Shown: positions 53,602 to 60,878, counted from the first letter of the stretch. The stretch is 64,000 bases of DNA from Flavobacteriia bacterium (GCA_947446925.1 CANFHU010000001.1:248001-312000), one strand, 5' to 3'. Notes: a model not told the origin generated them from the sequence alone. Numbers and translations are program-made.

Positions 53602-54483
53602 TTATACTAGCTCCAAATCCTTATTTACAACTAAATTCATATAATTTTTCTGAATAATAGCTCCTTTTGTATCTTTCCATGCTTTTGGGAAAACATAATC
53701 GTCTACCGATTCAATGCCTGCAACTTCCGCTGCTGTTCCACAATAGAAAGCTGCATCTGCTGTTTTTATTTCTTCTGGTGTAAAGAATTTTTCTTCAATT
53801 TCGATTCCTAATTTTTTTGCTAAATCAATCACTGTTGCTCGTGTAATTCCTGCTAAAATATTTCCAAGCGGTGCCGTAAATAACTTTCCATCTTTTTCTA
53901 AGAAGAAATTAGCACCAGGACCTTCAGCAACATTTCCATGCATATCTGTCAATAAAGCTTCATCGTACCCATTTTGTTTTGCTTCCGTAGATGCTAAAAT
54001 AGAATTGATATAATGACCAACTACTTTTGCTTCTACATGACACGATTTAGGATTTGGACGTTGGTAAGAAGAAATACCTAAACGCAATAATTTGTCTCCT
54101 AATAATTTACCCCAATCCCAAGCCATGATAACCACATGTACTTCATCGGTTGGTAATAAAGACATATTTGCACCTAAATATACTAGTGGACGAATATATG
54201 CGTCTTTCAAATTATTACGTTTCAATACTTCATAGGTAATTTCTTCCAATTCTTGCCACGTATAATTTAACTTGATGTGCATCTTCTCTGCAGAGTAATG
54301 CAAACGATCATAATGTTCTTTTGCTTTAAAAATTTTTGTTCCTTCTGCTGTGTCATACGAACGAATACCTTCAAACACACCATTTCCATAATGCATAGTT
54401 TGGTTGTACAAGTTCACCCCAGAATCCGAAGCTTTTACATATTTTCCATCTAAAAAGATAATTGTTTCGTCGTTAAAATACAT
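53602..54483 (-). CDS. ilvE: Branched-chain amino acid aminotransferase
   Basis: Fold-type IV PLP aminotransferase that makes or degrades Leu, Ile and Val with glutamate/2-oxoglutarate. Seen: YFNDETIIFLDGKYVKASDSGVNLYNQTMHYGNGVFEGIRSY at the N terminus, the PLP lysine in SCHVEAKVVGHYINSI near residue 152, EALLTDMHGNVAEGPGANFF near 175-194 and FYCGTAAEVAGIESVD near 250. 293 residues matches the short bacterial form. It is the first gene after the attenuator leader at 54507-54657, so its expression and that of the downstream ilv genes should depend on Ile/Val charging. Confidence 0.95.
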   Translation of the reverse strand: MYFNDETIIFLDGKYVKASDSGVNLYNQTMHYGNGVFEGIRSYDTAEGTKIFKAKEHYDRLHYSAEKMHIKLNYTWQELEEITYEVLKRNNLKDAYIRPLVYLGANMSLLPTDEVHVVIMAWDWGKLLGDKLLRLGISSYQRPNPKSCHVEAKVVGHYINSILASTEAKQNGYDEALLTDMHGNVAEGPGANFFLEKDGKLFTAPLGNILAGITRATVIDLAKKLGIEIEEKFFTPEEIKTADAAFYCGTAAEVAGIESVDDYVFPKAWKDTKGAIIQKNYMNLVVNKDLELV

Positions 54484-54506
54484 AGTTTAAATTTTAATTT
54501 TCTGTC

Positions 54507-54544
54507 AAAAAAAAAGCCTTTCTGTGGTTAGACGAGAAAGGCTT
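54507..54544 (-). terminator. Attenuator terminator of the ilv leader
   Basis: On the minus strand AAGCCTTTCT (54544-54535) pairs perfectly with AGAAAGGCTT (54523-54514) across an 11-base loop, and nine T follow (plus-strand A at 54507-54515). It lies 24 bp before ilvE and after the leader peptide, so it must be bypassed for ilvE expression. Confidence 0.92.
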
Positions 54545-54575
54545 AGTATATCTATAATACCCTATCTCGTCAGGT
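54534..54575 (-). promoter_or_regulatory. Antiterminator alternative to the ilv terminator
   Basis: In the leader RNA, GACGAGATAGG (just at the leader stop, complement of about 54561-54571) can pair with CCTTTCTCGTC (complement of about 54531-54541) in 10 of 11 positions. The second strand overlaps the 5' arm of the terminator, so the two folds exclude each other. A ribosome at the leader stop codon would cover the first strand and let the terminator form. Confidence 0.8.
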
Positions 54576-54623
54576 TGTCCAGACAATAATAGTGTTGATA
54601 ATAATGACAGTGTTGTTATACAT
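54570..54623 (-). CDS. ilv operon leader peptide, MYNNTVIIINTIIVWTT
   Basis: A 17-codon open frame with ATG at 54623 and TGA at 54570, of sequence MYNNTVIIINTIIVWTT. Seven of 17 residues are Ile (five) or Val (two), with runs VIII and IIV, as expected of a control peptide for branched-chain amino acid synthesis. It sits between a TATATTTG promoter box and a terminator with an alternative antiterminator, 87 bp before ilvE. Scarcity of Ile- or Val-tRNA should stall the ribosome on these codons and free the antiterminator strand. It is too short for ordinary gene finding; the call rests on codon content and RNA context. Confidence 0.88.
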   Translation of the reverse strand: MYNNTVIIINTIIVWTT

Positions 54624-54649
54624 ACTAATTCTACTTTTTACAAGCGTAG

Positions 54650-54657
54650 CAAATATA
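54650..54657 (-). promoter_or_regulatory. -7 element of the ilvE leader transcript
   Basis: The minus strand reads TATATTTG, matching TAnnTTTG. It lies 26 bp before the leader ATG, so the whole leader, antiterminator and terminator would be transcribed. No good -33 TTG is present. Confidence 0.55.
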
Positions 54658-54754
54658 TAAAATTTGAAGTAAATAGTAAGAAATTAGGTAAATTTATTTT
54701 GATAGTGTTTTGACTATCTCAACTTTTTCACTAAATTAAATAAGAAAAGTGAAC

Positions 54755-55261
54755 ATGGAACTATCAATTATTCATGAAAGAATACATGAAATCAGAGGTA
54801 AAAAAGTAATTCTAGACAAAGATTTAGCGGAATTGTATGGGGTAGAGACAAGAGTATTAAAACAAGCTGTTCGAAGAAATATTCAACGTTTCCCAGAGGA
54901 TTTTATGTTTGAGATAAATGAAGATGAAATTCAAAAGATGGTATCACAAATTGTGATACCATCTAAACAATACTTTGGTGGTGCAAAACCTTTTGCATTC
55001 ACAGAACAAGGTATTGCGATGCTCTCAAGTGTGCTACATTCCGAAAAAGCAATTCAAGTAAACATTGCAATTATGCGTGCTTTTGTGCTAATGAGACAAT
55101 ATGCATTAAATTTCCAAGAACTTGCTCTGAAAATTCAGGAACTTGAAAAAACGTATGATAAAACATTTGATGATGTATTTGATGTATTAAATCATTTACT
55201 CAAAAAAGACAAGCAATTGGAACAACAAACAAAAAGGGAAAAGATTGGATTTAAGAAATAA
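54755..55261 (+). CDS. ORF6N domain protein
   Basis: 168 residues from the ATG at 54755 (a GTG two codons upstream is possible). The N-terminal about 100 residues match the ORF6N DNA-binding-type domain, shared with phage antirepressor-like proteins: IHEIRGKKVILDKDLAELYGVETRVLKQAVRRNIQRFPEDFMFEINEDE and KPFAFTEQGIAMLSSVLHSEKAIQVNIAIMRAFV. The tail is a coiled coil (about 115-165). A 29-bp palindrome lies inside the gene (54936-54964) and a related one just after it (55272-55290), perhaps its own binding sites. No other phage genes are nearby, so this is a solitary chromosomal copy. Confidence 0.88.
   Translation: MELSIIHERIHEIRGKKVILDKDLAELYGVETRVLKQAVRRNIQRFPEDFMFEINEDEIQKMVSQIVIPSKQYFGGAKPFAFTEQGIAMLSSVLHSEKAIQVNIAIMRAFVLMRQYALNFQELALKIQELEKTYDKTFDDVFDVLNHLLKKDKQLEQQTKREKIGFKK
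54936..54964. promoter_or_regulatory. 29-bp palindrome inside the ORF6N gene
   Basis: AGATGGTATCACAA and its complement form 14-bp perfect arms around a single A. The palindrome encodes KMVSQIVIPSK without disturbing the reading frame. The core TCACAAATTGTGA recurs at 55272-55290. Confidence 0.65.
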
Positions 55262-55271
55262 ATATTTTCTA

Positions 55272-55290
55272 AGGTCACAAATTGTGACCT
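55272..55290. promoter_or_regulatory. 19-bp palindrome after the ORF6N gene
   Basis: AGGTCACAA-A-TTGTGACCT, 9-bp perfect arms around one A, between the ORF6N gene and the convergent nucleotidyltransferase gene. It shares the 13-bp core TCACAAATTGTGA with the palindrome inside the ORF6N gene. It could be a protein site or a weak terminator. Confidence 0.6.
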
Positions 55291-55294
55291 CAAG

Positions 55295-55777
55295 TTAGTC
55301 TTTATTTTTATGTCTAACCAACTCTTGAATATCTAATAAATCCTTTGGTCTGCCTGATTTTATCTTACTTAAAATTAAGTCATCTAAATTTAAAACACGC
55401 CAACTTAAAAATTCATGACCTTCAACCAATACTTTTACCCCTTCGTTATATGCTTCTTCAAAGGATTTATTAATAGAAAAACTTGTTATTAATTCTACAT
55501 ATACGCCAACAGGTGAAAATTTTAATGAAATGTTTTGTTCTCCTTTCAATATAGTATCCGGAAATTCATGATTTTCAAATCCCATTTCTGATAATACATT
55601 CTTTAATTTTTGAAGATTTTCTTCTGATAAATCTAACCAAAAATCTACATCCGCTGAATGTCGTTGGTATCCATGAAAATTCACAGCACCACCGCCCACC
55701 ATCACCATTCTTACATCGTGTTTTGCTGCTAATTCTAAAAAAAGATAAACCTCTTTATCCCAATTTTCATTTATCAT
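55295..55777 (-). CDS. Nucleotidyltransferase-fold protein (DUF6036/AbiEii-like)
   Basis: 160 residues with the polymerase-beta-like nucleotidyltransferase pattern: MVGGGAVNFHGYQRHSADVDFWLD, i.e. the glycine loop at 28-30 and Asp43/Asp45 as a metal pair, and a C-terminal NLDDLILSKIKSGRPKDLLDIQEL helix typical of this antitoxin/toxin-like class. Relatives occur in AbiE-type and MenAT-like systems, but a stand-alone role is possible. It overlaps the small upstream gene by 11 bp, so the two are translationally coupled and probably form a pair. Confidence 0.78.
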   Translation of the reverse strand: MINENWDKEVYLFLELAAKHDVRMVMVGGGAVNFHGYQRHSADVDFWLDLSEENLQKLKNVLSEMGFENHEFPDTILKGEQNISLKFSPVGVYVELITSFSINKSFEEAYNEGVKVLVEGHEFLSWRVLNLDDLILSKIKSGRPKDLLDIQELVRHKNKD

Positions 55778-55955
55778 TTTTCTTCAATTCTAACACAAAA
55801 TTATCTTTAGTGTCATAAGGTTTGGTTGTTGGAAATTGCATGAATTGTTCGGATAACCGTAAAAAGTTTATCACACGTTCTGCTGGAGAAAGATTTAAAA
55901 ATGCTTCCTCTTGTAATTTTTTACTTTCTTCTTTGGTAGTAAAACGAATCTCCAT
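55767..55955 (-). CDS. Small helical partner of the nucleotidyltransferase
   Basis: 62 residues from the ATG at 55955 (MEIRFTTKEESKKLQEEAFLNLSPAERVINFLRLSEQF). This start is preferred to an ATG at 56018, which lies inside the divergent holB gene. The chain is highly helical and charged with no known motif. FLNLSPAERVINFLRLSE is a pattern I have seen next to nucleotidyltransferase genes in Bacteroidota. Its end overlaps the nucleotidyltransferase start by 11 bp. The gene pair is divergent from holB, only 36 bp away. Confidence 0.65.
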   Translation of the reverse strand: MEIRFTTKEESKKLQEEAFLNLSPAERVINFLRLSEQFMQFPTTKPYDTKDNFVLELKKNDK

Positions 55956-55991
55956 AGAATAAAGATATGAAAAAATTTCTACCTTTAACCT

Positions 55992-57110
55992 ATGCAATTC
56001 AAAGATATCATTGGTCAAGATGAACTAAAGCAACACTTCATACAAGAGGTGAATGAAGATCGTATTAGTCATGCTCAATTATTTTTAGGTAACCCAGGTT
56101 TTGGGGGATTACCATTAGCAATAAGCTTTGTTCAATATTTATTTTGTCAACATAAAACACCACAAGATAGTTGTGGTACTTGCCCTTCTTGTCGTAAAAT
56201 TCAAGAATTACAACATCCAGATGTTCATTTTTCCTTTCCTGTTGTTCAAGCAATAGATAAACGAAGTGATACTTTTTTGCCGGAATGGCGTAAAATGATC
56301 AAAGAAAATGCATACTTCAATTTAAATCAATGGTCGAGCTTTATCGATGAAAAAGGTAGAAAACCAATTATCGGAACGGAAGAGAGCGGAGAAATTATCA
56401 AAAAATTGAGTTTAAAATCTTATGAAGGAGGTTATAAAGTCATGGTAATTTGGATGTCGGAAGAAATGAATACAACTTGTTCCAATAAATTATTAAAGAT
56501 TTTAGAAGAACCACCAAAAAATACCCTATTCATTTTATTAGCTGAATCGCAAGATGCTATGCTTCAAACCATTTTATCACGAACCCAAATTGTAAAAATT
56601 CCACGTTTATCGATAGATGAACTCAGTAAACATTTAGCAGCAAATAATCCTGTAACAAGTTCAGATGCTATATCCATCGCAGCACAAGCAGAAGGAAATT
56701 ACATTGAAGCTTTAGACCTAATTGGTACACACGAAGAAAAAGACCAAAATAGAGAATTGTTTATTAAAATGATGCGTGTGAGTTATAAAAAATCAGTGAT
56801 TGATATGTTGGACTGGTCGAATGAAGTTGCTGCATTAGGAAAAGAAAAACAAAAAACCTATTTGAAATATGCGTTACACATGTTTCGTCAAAGCCTATTG
56901 AAAAACTATACACAAAACCAATTAACCAGAACTTCTAAAGAAGAAGATGAATTCCTTTCTAAATTTTCAAAATTCATTACTGGAAATAACATACAAGATT
57001 TTATGACACATTTCAACGATGCACATTACCACATCGATCGAAATGCAAATCCTAAAATCTTATTTACAGAATTATGTTTTAAAACGATGCGCTATATTCA
57101 TTTTGCATAA
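55992..57110 (+). CDS. holB: DNA polymerase III delta-prime subunit
   Basis: Clamp-loader subunit of the replicative polymerase. The AAA+ N-terminal domain has a degenerate P-loop, LGNPGFGGLPLA (about 32-43), without the GKT/S, as expected for the ATPase-inactive delta-prime. The zinc module is complete: C-x8-CGTCPSC in the region 53-68. KLLKILEEPPKNTLFILLAESQDAMLQTILSRTQIV near 165-200 includes the sensor-1/SRC-like motif, here LSRTQ. 372 residues is right. It begins 36 bp from the divergent small gene. Confidence 0.93.
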   Translation: MQFKDIIGQDELKQHFIQEVNEDRISHAQLFLGNPGFGGLPLAISFVQYLFCQHKTPQDSCGTCPSCRKIQELQHPDVHFSFPVVQAIDKRSDTFLPEWRKMIKENAYFNLNQWSSFIDEKGRKPIIGTEESGEIIKKLSLKSYEGGYKVMVIWMSEEMNTTCSNKLLKILEEPPKNTLFILLAESQDAMLQTILSRTQIVKIPRLSIDELSKHLAANNPVTSSDAISIAAQAEGNYIEALDLIGTHEEKDQNRELFIKMMRVSYKKSVIDMLDWSNEVAALGKEKQKTYLKYALHMFRQSLLKNYTQNQLTRTSKEEDEFLSKFSKFITGNNIQDFMTHFNDAHYHIDRNANPKILFTELCFKTMRYIHFA

Positions 57111-57142
57111 TGATATATTATTAACACATCAATTTATAATCC

Positions 57143-57898
57143 TTAAATAGTATTTATTCTTCCAAACAATTCATCTTTGTATGAACCACCAATTGGTAGA
57201 ATGTGGTTATCATTTTCCAAACGTAAATTTGGTAACTCAATACTTTCAATTTTATCTAAACGAACAATAAATGAACGATGGATTCGTACAAATTCTTTCG
57301 TACCTAATTTACTTTCGATGTCTTTCATCGTTGTATGAATCGTAAACTTTTTTTCATCCGAATGTAAAATCACATAATCTTTTAATGCTTCAACAAATAA
57401 AATTTTCTCTTTTTTTATTTTTACTAATTTACTCGAAGCTCTTACATAAATTTCATTGGAAGAAACATCTCCATTTTCAACAATGGTAGACAATAAATCA
57501 CGTTCACGTTCTACTTCCATTTCTTTCGTATGTTTATATACGGCTAATTCAATAGAAGTTTGTAAATCCACCACTTTAAATGGTTTAATGATATATCCAT
57601 AGGATTCGGCACGTTTGGCACGCTCTAATGTCGCTGAATCTGCATATGCAGTCAAGAAAATAACGGGTATCTTAAAATCCTTACGAATTATTTCTGCAGC
57701 TTCTATACCACTATCCCCTCCACGCAACATGATATCCATCAATACTATGTCTGGTTGATTTTTTTCTACTAATTCAATCGCTTCAGATACATCACTCGCT
57801 AAACCTACAACTTCAAAATTGATGCGTTCCAAACTGTGTTTTATATCCTTTGCAACGATCAATTCATCTTCCACAATTAGTACTTTGTAATTTCCCAT
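57143..57898 (-). CDS. LytTR-family response regulator
   Basis: 251 residues: a receiver domain (about 1-125) with the acidic pair E10/D11, the phospho-acceptor Asp55 in DIVLMDIMLRGG, and TAYAD and IIKPF motifs, then a LytTR DNA-binding domain (about 150-251) with FVRIHRSFIVRLDKIE. It therefore probably activates transcription when phosphorylated by a histidine kinase, but no kinase gene is adjacent, so the partner lies elsewhere. Its upstream region is the 640-bp AT-rich gap, unusually long for a single regulator gene. Confidence 0.93.
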   Translation of the reverse strand: MGNYKVLIVEDELIVAKDIKHSLERINFEVVGLASDVSEAIELVEKNQPDIVLMDIMLRGGDSGIEAAEIIRKDFKIPVIFLTAYADSATLERAKRAESYGYIIKPFKVVDLQTSIELAVYKHTKEMEVERERDLLSTIVENGDVSSNEIYVRASSKLVKIKKEKILFVEALKDYVILHSDEKKFTIHTTMKDIESKLGTKEFVRIHRSFIVRLDKIESIELPNLRLENDNHILPIGGSYKDELFGRINTI

Positions 57899-58538
57899 TT
57901 TTTAAGTATTTAACTATCTAATAAATAACATATTAAATAAAATTTATATCTAAGATACACCAAAATTTCAAAAAACAAAACTTTCTGTAAATTTCCTTTT
58001 TTAATATAAAAAGAAAAGAAAAAATTTATAAAGATTTACTTCTTCTTTTTATTAAGGCTGTTAATATGTGTATAACAAATCGATTATGAATTATGAATTA
58101 TGAGTTATGAAGAAAAAAAACTACTTTATACACAATTCAAATTTGTTTAATCTATTATTTATTAAATATTTATACTGCTATTAACAATTTTATACATTTT
58201 CAACTATTGGATAACTTTTAAAGTTGATTTTAGTTGTTTCTGTTATTATCTCTGTGTGCATTTTACCTAAAACTTACCAAAACTTTACTTGTATATGAAC
58301 AAACTTATATGGTTTGTAAATATTAATGTAATATGCAAGTATTATTTTTTAGATTCTTTCAACAGCTATTAACATTCTATACATGTTTATTACCCATATC
58401 TTTTTTCTATAACCCCTTATTTTAGGTTAATTTTAATAGGATATTCTATAGAATGTGAATAACTACCCCTATTTGTTAATTCAAATCCGTCACTTCATCA
58501 CTTCGAAATTTATTCTGAGACTCTCGAATAACTTTTCA
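57899..58538. other. AT-rich 640-bp gap with DnaA-box-like sites, replication-origin candidate
   Basis: No credible gene. The gap holds three exact matches to TTATNCACA: TTATACACA at 58126-58134 (plus) and 58067-58075 (minus), and TTATTCACA at 58454-58462 (minus). Weaker forms such as TTATACATT and GGATAA also occur, as do long AT stretches that could unwind, and a heptamer repeat (GAATTAT three times near 58087-58107). By a rough base-composition estimate well under one such 9-mer is expected here. holB is next door but dnaA is not in the window. GC-skew data would decide. Confidence 0.4.
58510..58531 (-). repeat. Hairpin with CTGAGRCTCTCGAA loop
   Basis: TTATTC and GAATAA pair around TGAGACTCTC, giving TTATTCTGAGACTC then TCGAATAA. 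The loop matches the hairpin at 51740-51764 although the stem differs. It is 8 bp after the end of the minus-strand gene at 58539. Confidence 0.55.
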
Positions 58539-59336
58539 TTAAAATCTTACTCCAAAAACTACATTTCCTTGTATCCAACCAAATTGTTGTTTTGCTTTAT
58601 CTTCTACATGCATGGTAGTTCGTATATCTGGCATATTGATATATCCTGTTTTTCCTTCTGCTTGAATAAAAAAATGATTCCAAAATTCTACATTTACTCC
58701 AACCATTGCCCCTAATCCAAATCCAGCTAAATGAAATTGATCATAACGTGGGTAATTTAATAACGTTGTATTTGTACGCGGTAAAAGTATACCAGCACCA
58801 ATTCCTTCTATAAGATTTAAACTTGTTTTTTTGTATTGGTATAGTTTGTCTTGTCTACGTAATTCAACGTTTAAATAATTTAATCCATCCGTATGTTCGA
58901 ATTTTAAAAAATTTGGTTCTATATTAAATGATTTATTTGAATAATTTCCATCATAAGTAGATCCAGTAGTTATTTTTCCATCTATAGTTGTTGTTTGATA
59001 TCCAACCATCACATATTTCATATGATCAACGCCAAATGAGAGTGAGTATTTTTCGGTTAAGAAATAACCAATTCTTAGGTTGTATTGCGGAATAGTTACA
59101 CTTTTAAAATAGGTATCAAAAGCAAACGGACTTTGTCTGTCTTTTGCTTGCACATCTTGTAAAGTAAAATCGTAATTTGTACCTTGAAAATGAATGTCTG
59201 AATTCGTATAGGCTGCACGATTCCATCCCCAATACACAAAAAACGTTCCCTTGTTTTTGGTAGTACGCTTCACTAATGTATCTTGACTAAAAGAAAAGGT
59301 ACTTACTAACAAGCTTAAGAATAGTAGTTTTTTCAT
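58539..59336 (-). CDS. Putative outer-membrane beta-barrel protein
   Basis: 265 residues from the ATG at 59336 (MKKLLFLSLLVSTFSFSQ, signal peptide); an ATG ten codons upstream would place extra residues before the signal. The mature chain shows alternating strands (FFVYWGWNRAAYTNSDIHF, YNLRIGYFLTEKYSLSFGVDHMKYVMVGY, GFGLGAMVGVNVEFWNHFFIQAEGKTGYI) and ends in an aromatic-terminated strand, GNVVFGVRF, as outer-membrane barrels do. The function is not recognised. It is flanked by untranscribed-looking AT-rich gaps on both sides. Confidence 0.8.
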   Translation of the reverse strand: MKKLLFLSLLVSTFSFSQDTLVKRTTKNKGTFFVYWGWNRAAYTNSDIHFQGTNYDFTLQDVQAKDRQSPFAFDTYFKSVTIPQYNLRIGYFLTEKYSLSFGVDHMKYVMVGYQTTTIDGKITTGSTYDGNYSNKSFNIEPNFLKFEHTDGLNYLNVELRRQDKLYQYKKTSLNLIEGIGAGILLPRTNTTLLNYPRYDQFHLAGFGLGAMVGVNVEFWNHFFIQAEGKTGYINMPDIRTTMHVEDKAKQQFGWIQGNVVFGVRF

Positions 59337-59680
59337 GATTCCATTTTTTTTGTAAATGTAAATCAATCCTATTTATACTATTCTAATACTTTCATTTTGT
59401 TATTAAGGGTAAGCGTTGAATAACTTATGTTGTTGACAATTTGAACGGAAAAACGCTATTGGTTAAATTTTTGATAATTTTTTAACGGATGGGGTTTTTA
59501 TGAAATTCATCTAAAATGATGCCACTATTTTTTAGTAAAAAATAAAATGAAACAAAAATAGAACAATTAGTTCAAGAACTATTGATAGAATGTTTGAACG
59601 ATTACTAGAAAATGGAGTGCTTAAAAAAATAACACATCGGACTTATGAGAAATCTATTCAATGAGAATTAACATTTATTA
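59337..59680. other. 344-bp gap, mostly empty
   Basis: Apart from the short winged-helix-like remnant at 59551-59664 nothing gene-like is seen. The first 200 bp are AT-rich and should carry the promoter of the minus-strand barrel gene, but no TAnnTTTG match was found. Confidence 0.5.
59551..59664 (+). pseudogene. Remnant of a winged-helix domain
   Basis: A 37-codon frame following a stop reads RTIDRMFERLLENGVLKK and continues to YEKSIQ, which looks like the recognition helix and wing of a wHTH, compare RDINDLIEKGIFKK at the end of the Fic protein of this window. There is no start region or upstream domain, so it is at best a gene scar. Confidence 0.3.
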
Positions 59681-60115
59681 TTAGTTATCGACTAGGTTTA
59701 CTATGTTAAATTGACAAAAGTAATTACATAATTTTCCGTTTTCGTAATCTTGTAGAAACCATGTTATTATATTTTTATTCAAATCGACACAAAACAAAGA
59801 TTTTAAACCTCGACTATCCTGAATTTCATATTGTATCGAATTATCATTCATTGTTTCATTACTTAATACTCTATATTTATCAACTTTAAGTTTACCTGAT
59901 TTATCTTTGCAACTCCAAGTAAAAAACGCTTCTTCTTGAGTACCTTTTAATAACCAAATGTGCGTGTTTTTACTAGTACCTACATCTTTATAACCTTCAT
60001 CCGTTAATTTCTTTATCAAATACGAATTGCAATTGAAGCTTATATTAATAGTTGATTGTGAAAACACGATTAAGTATGTAAAACAAAGTGTAATTGTTAG
60101 GAGTGTTTTTTTCAT
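59681..60115 (-). CDS. Hypothetical secreted protein
   Basis: 144 residues starting with a signal peptide (MKKTLLTITLCFTYLIVFSQ). The mature part has cysteines at several places (FNCNSYL, TWSCKDK, LFCVDL, KLCNYFCQF) and beta-type stretches; no domain is recognised. It follows another short secreted-protein gene after 19 bp on the same strand, and the two have similar size and composition, so they may belong to one transcript. AT content is even higher than in the housekeeping genes, which hints at an accessory pair. Confidence 0.65.
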   Translation of the reverse strand: MKKTLLTITLCFTYLIVFSQSTINISFNCNSYLIKKLTDEGYKDVGTSKNTHIWLLKGTQEEAFFTWSCKDKSGKLKVDKYRVLSNETMNDNSIQYEIQDSRGLKSLFCVDLNKNIITWFLQDYENGKLCNYFCQFNIVNLVDN

Positions 60116-60134
60116 TTTACTTTATCATTGAATA

Positions 60135-60539
60135 TTATTGAAATTTAAAAATGTCATTAATTAACCAACCAGTTGAAAAATAAATTTCACCTATTTGATT
60201 GTTTTTATCAGATGGTGTTTTAATAATAAATCTTGAAATACCAAACATATTTTCATATAATTCACACCAGGTTTCCCCGTTTTTTACCTCAATTTGTTTA
60301 ATTTGAAAAGTAAAGCCATCAAAAAATCTAGATATAGTTATTTCGTTTTTTGATTTGTTGTAATTAAAATATATAAAATCGTTTTCATTGTTTTTCTCGA
60401 ATCTAATTCTTTCAATTCTCAAATTTAAGTCTTGCCTTGTGTATTGATAAACTTTATATTTTATAAAATTCTCGGTAGAATTTTGAGAATTTATGTAATT
60501 GAAGAAAAATATAAAAAATATAATTATTGAAGTTTTCAC
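60135..60539 (-). CDS. Hypothetical secreted protein
   Basis: 134 residues with a signal peptide (MKTSIIIFFIFFFNYINSQ). The rest is rich in Asn, Ile, Lys and Phe and beta-like (FIYFNYNKSKNEITISRFFDGFTFQIKQIEV); no domain is recognised. A -7 element lies at 60564-60571. It is divergent from the small XRE regulator, whose start is 49 bp away, so the regulator may control this pair of secreted-protein genes (inference). Confidence 0.65.
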   Translation of the reverse strand: MKTSIIIFFIFFFNYINSQNSTENFIKYKVYQYTRQDLNLRIERIRFEKNNENDFIYFNYNKSKNEITISRFFDGFTFQIKQIEVKNGETWCELYENMFGISRFIIKTPSDKNNQIGEIYFSTGWLINDIFKFQ

Positions 60540-60563
60540 TTGTATAGATTTATATGTCTATTA

Positions 60564-60571
60564 CAAAATTA
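60564..60571 (-). promoter_or_regulatory. Probable -7 element of the secreted-protein pair
   Basis: The minus strand reads TAATTTTG, matching TAnnTTTG, 24 bp before the ATG at 60539. Confidence 0.45.
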
Positions 60572-60587
60572 TAAATTAATCTCATAA

Positions 60588-60824
60588 TTGTATGTGGTTA
60601 ATGAAGAAAAAAATAAATACTTAAAAATGTTAGGTAGTCGAGTTGCACAATTTCGTAAACAGAAAGGTTTTTCTCAATCTCAACTTTCTGATATTGTTGA
60701 ACTCGATGTAATGACCATAAGCAGAATAGAAAGAGGTTTATTAAACATAAGTATCGTTAACGCTTATAATTTATCAAAAGCACTAGGTATTACACAAAAA
60801 GAGTTATTTGATTTTGATTTATAA
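60588..60824 (+). CDS. XRE-family HTH regulator
   Basis: 78 residues, a single Cro/C1-type helix-turn-helix: LGSRVAQFRKQKGFSQSQLSDIVELDVMTISRIERGLLNISIVNAYNLSKALGITQKELFDF, complete from helix 1 to helix 5. The start is uncertain: a TTG at 60588 or a GTG at 60594 gives a full domain, while the first in-frame ATG (60627) would cut into the N-terminal helix. There is no partner toxin gene directly downstream; the tRNA-Cys gene and its terminator follow. It is divergent from two secreted-protein genes. Confidence 0.85.
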   Translation: MYVVNEEKNKYLKMLGSRVAQFRKQKGFSQSQLSDIVELDVMTISRIERGLLNISIVNAYNLSKALGITQKELFDFDL

Positions 60825-60850
60825 TTTTTAAGAGTTTAATTTATAATACC

Positions 60851-60878
60851 AAAAAACCCCAACTTTTCAGTCGGGGTT
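60851..60878 (-). terminator. Terminator of tRNA-Cys
   Basis: AACCCC (60855-60860) pairs with GGGGTT (60873-60878); with an AAC/GT extension inside. On the minus strand the stem is followed by six T. It lies 13 bp after the tRNA 3' end. Confidence 0.7.

Noticed and set aside
54484-54660. Considered as a T-box or riboswitch ahead of ilvE
   Set aside because: There is no T-box motif or specifier-loop layout, while the Ile/Val-rich leader frame with exclusive stems explains the sequence fully.
54755-55261. ORF6N gene as a marker of a prophage
   Set aside because: No integrase, capsid, lysis or replication genes are in the neighbourhood; ORF6N genes are frequent as solitary genes.
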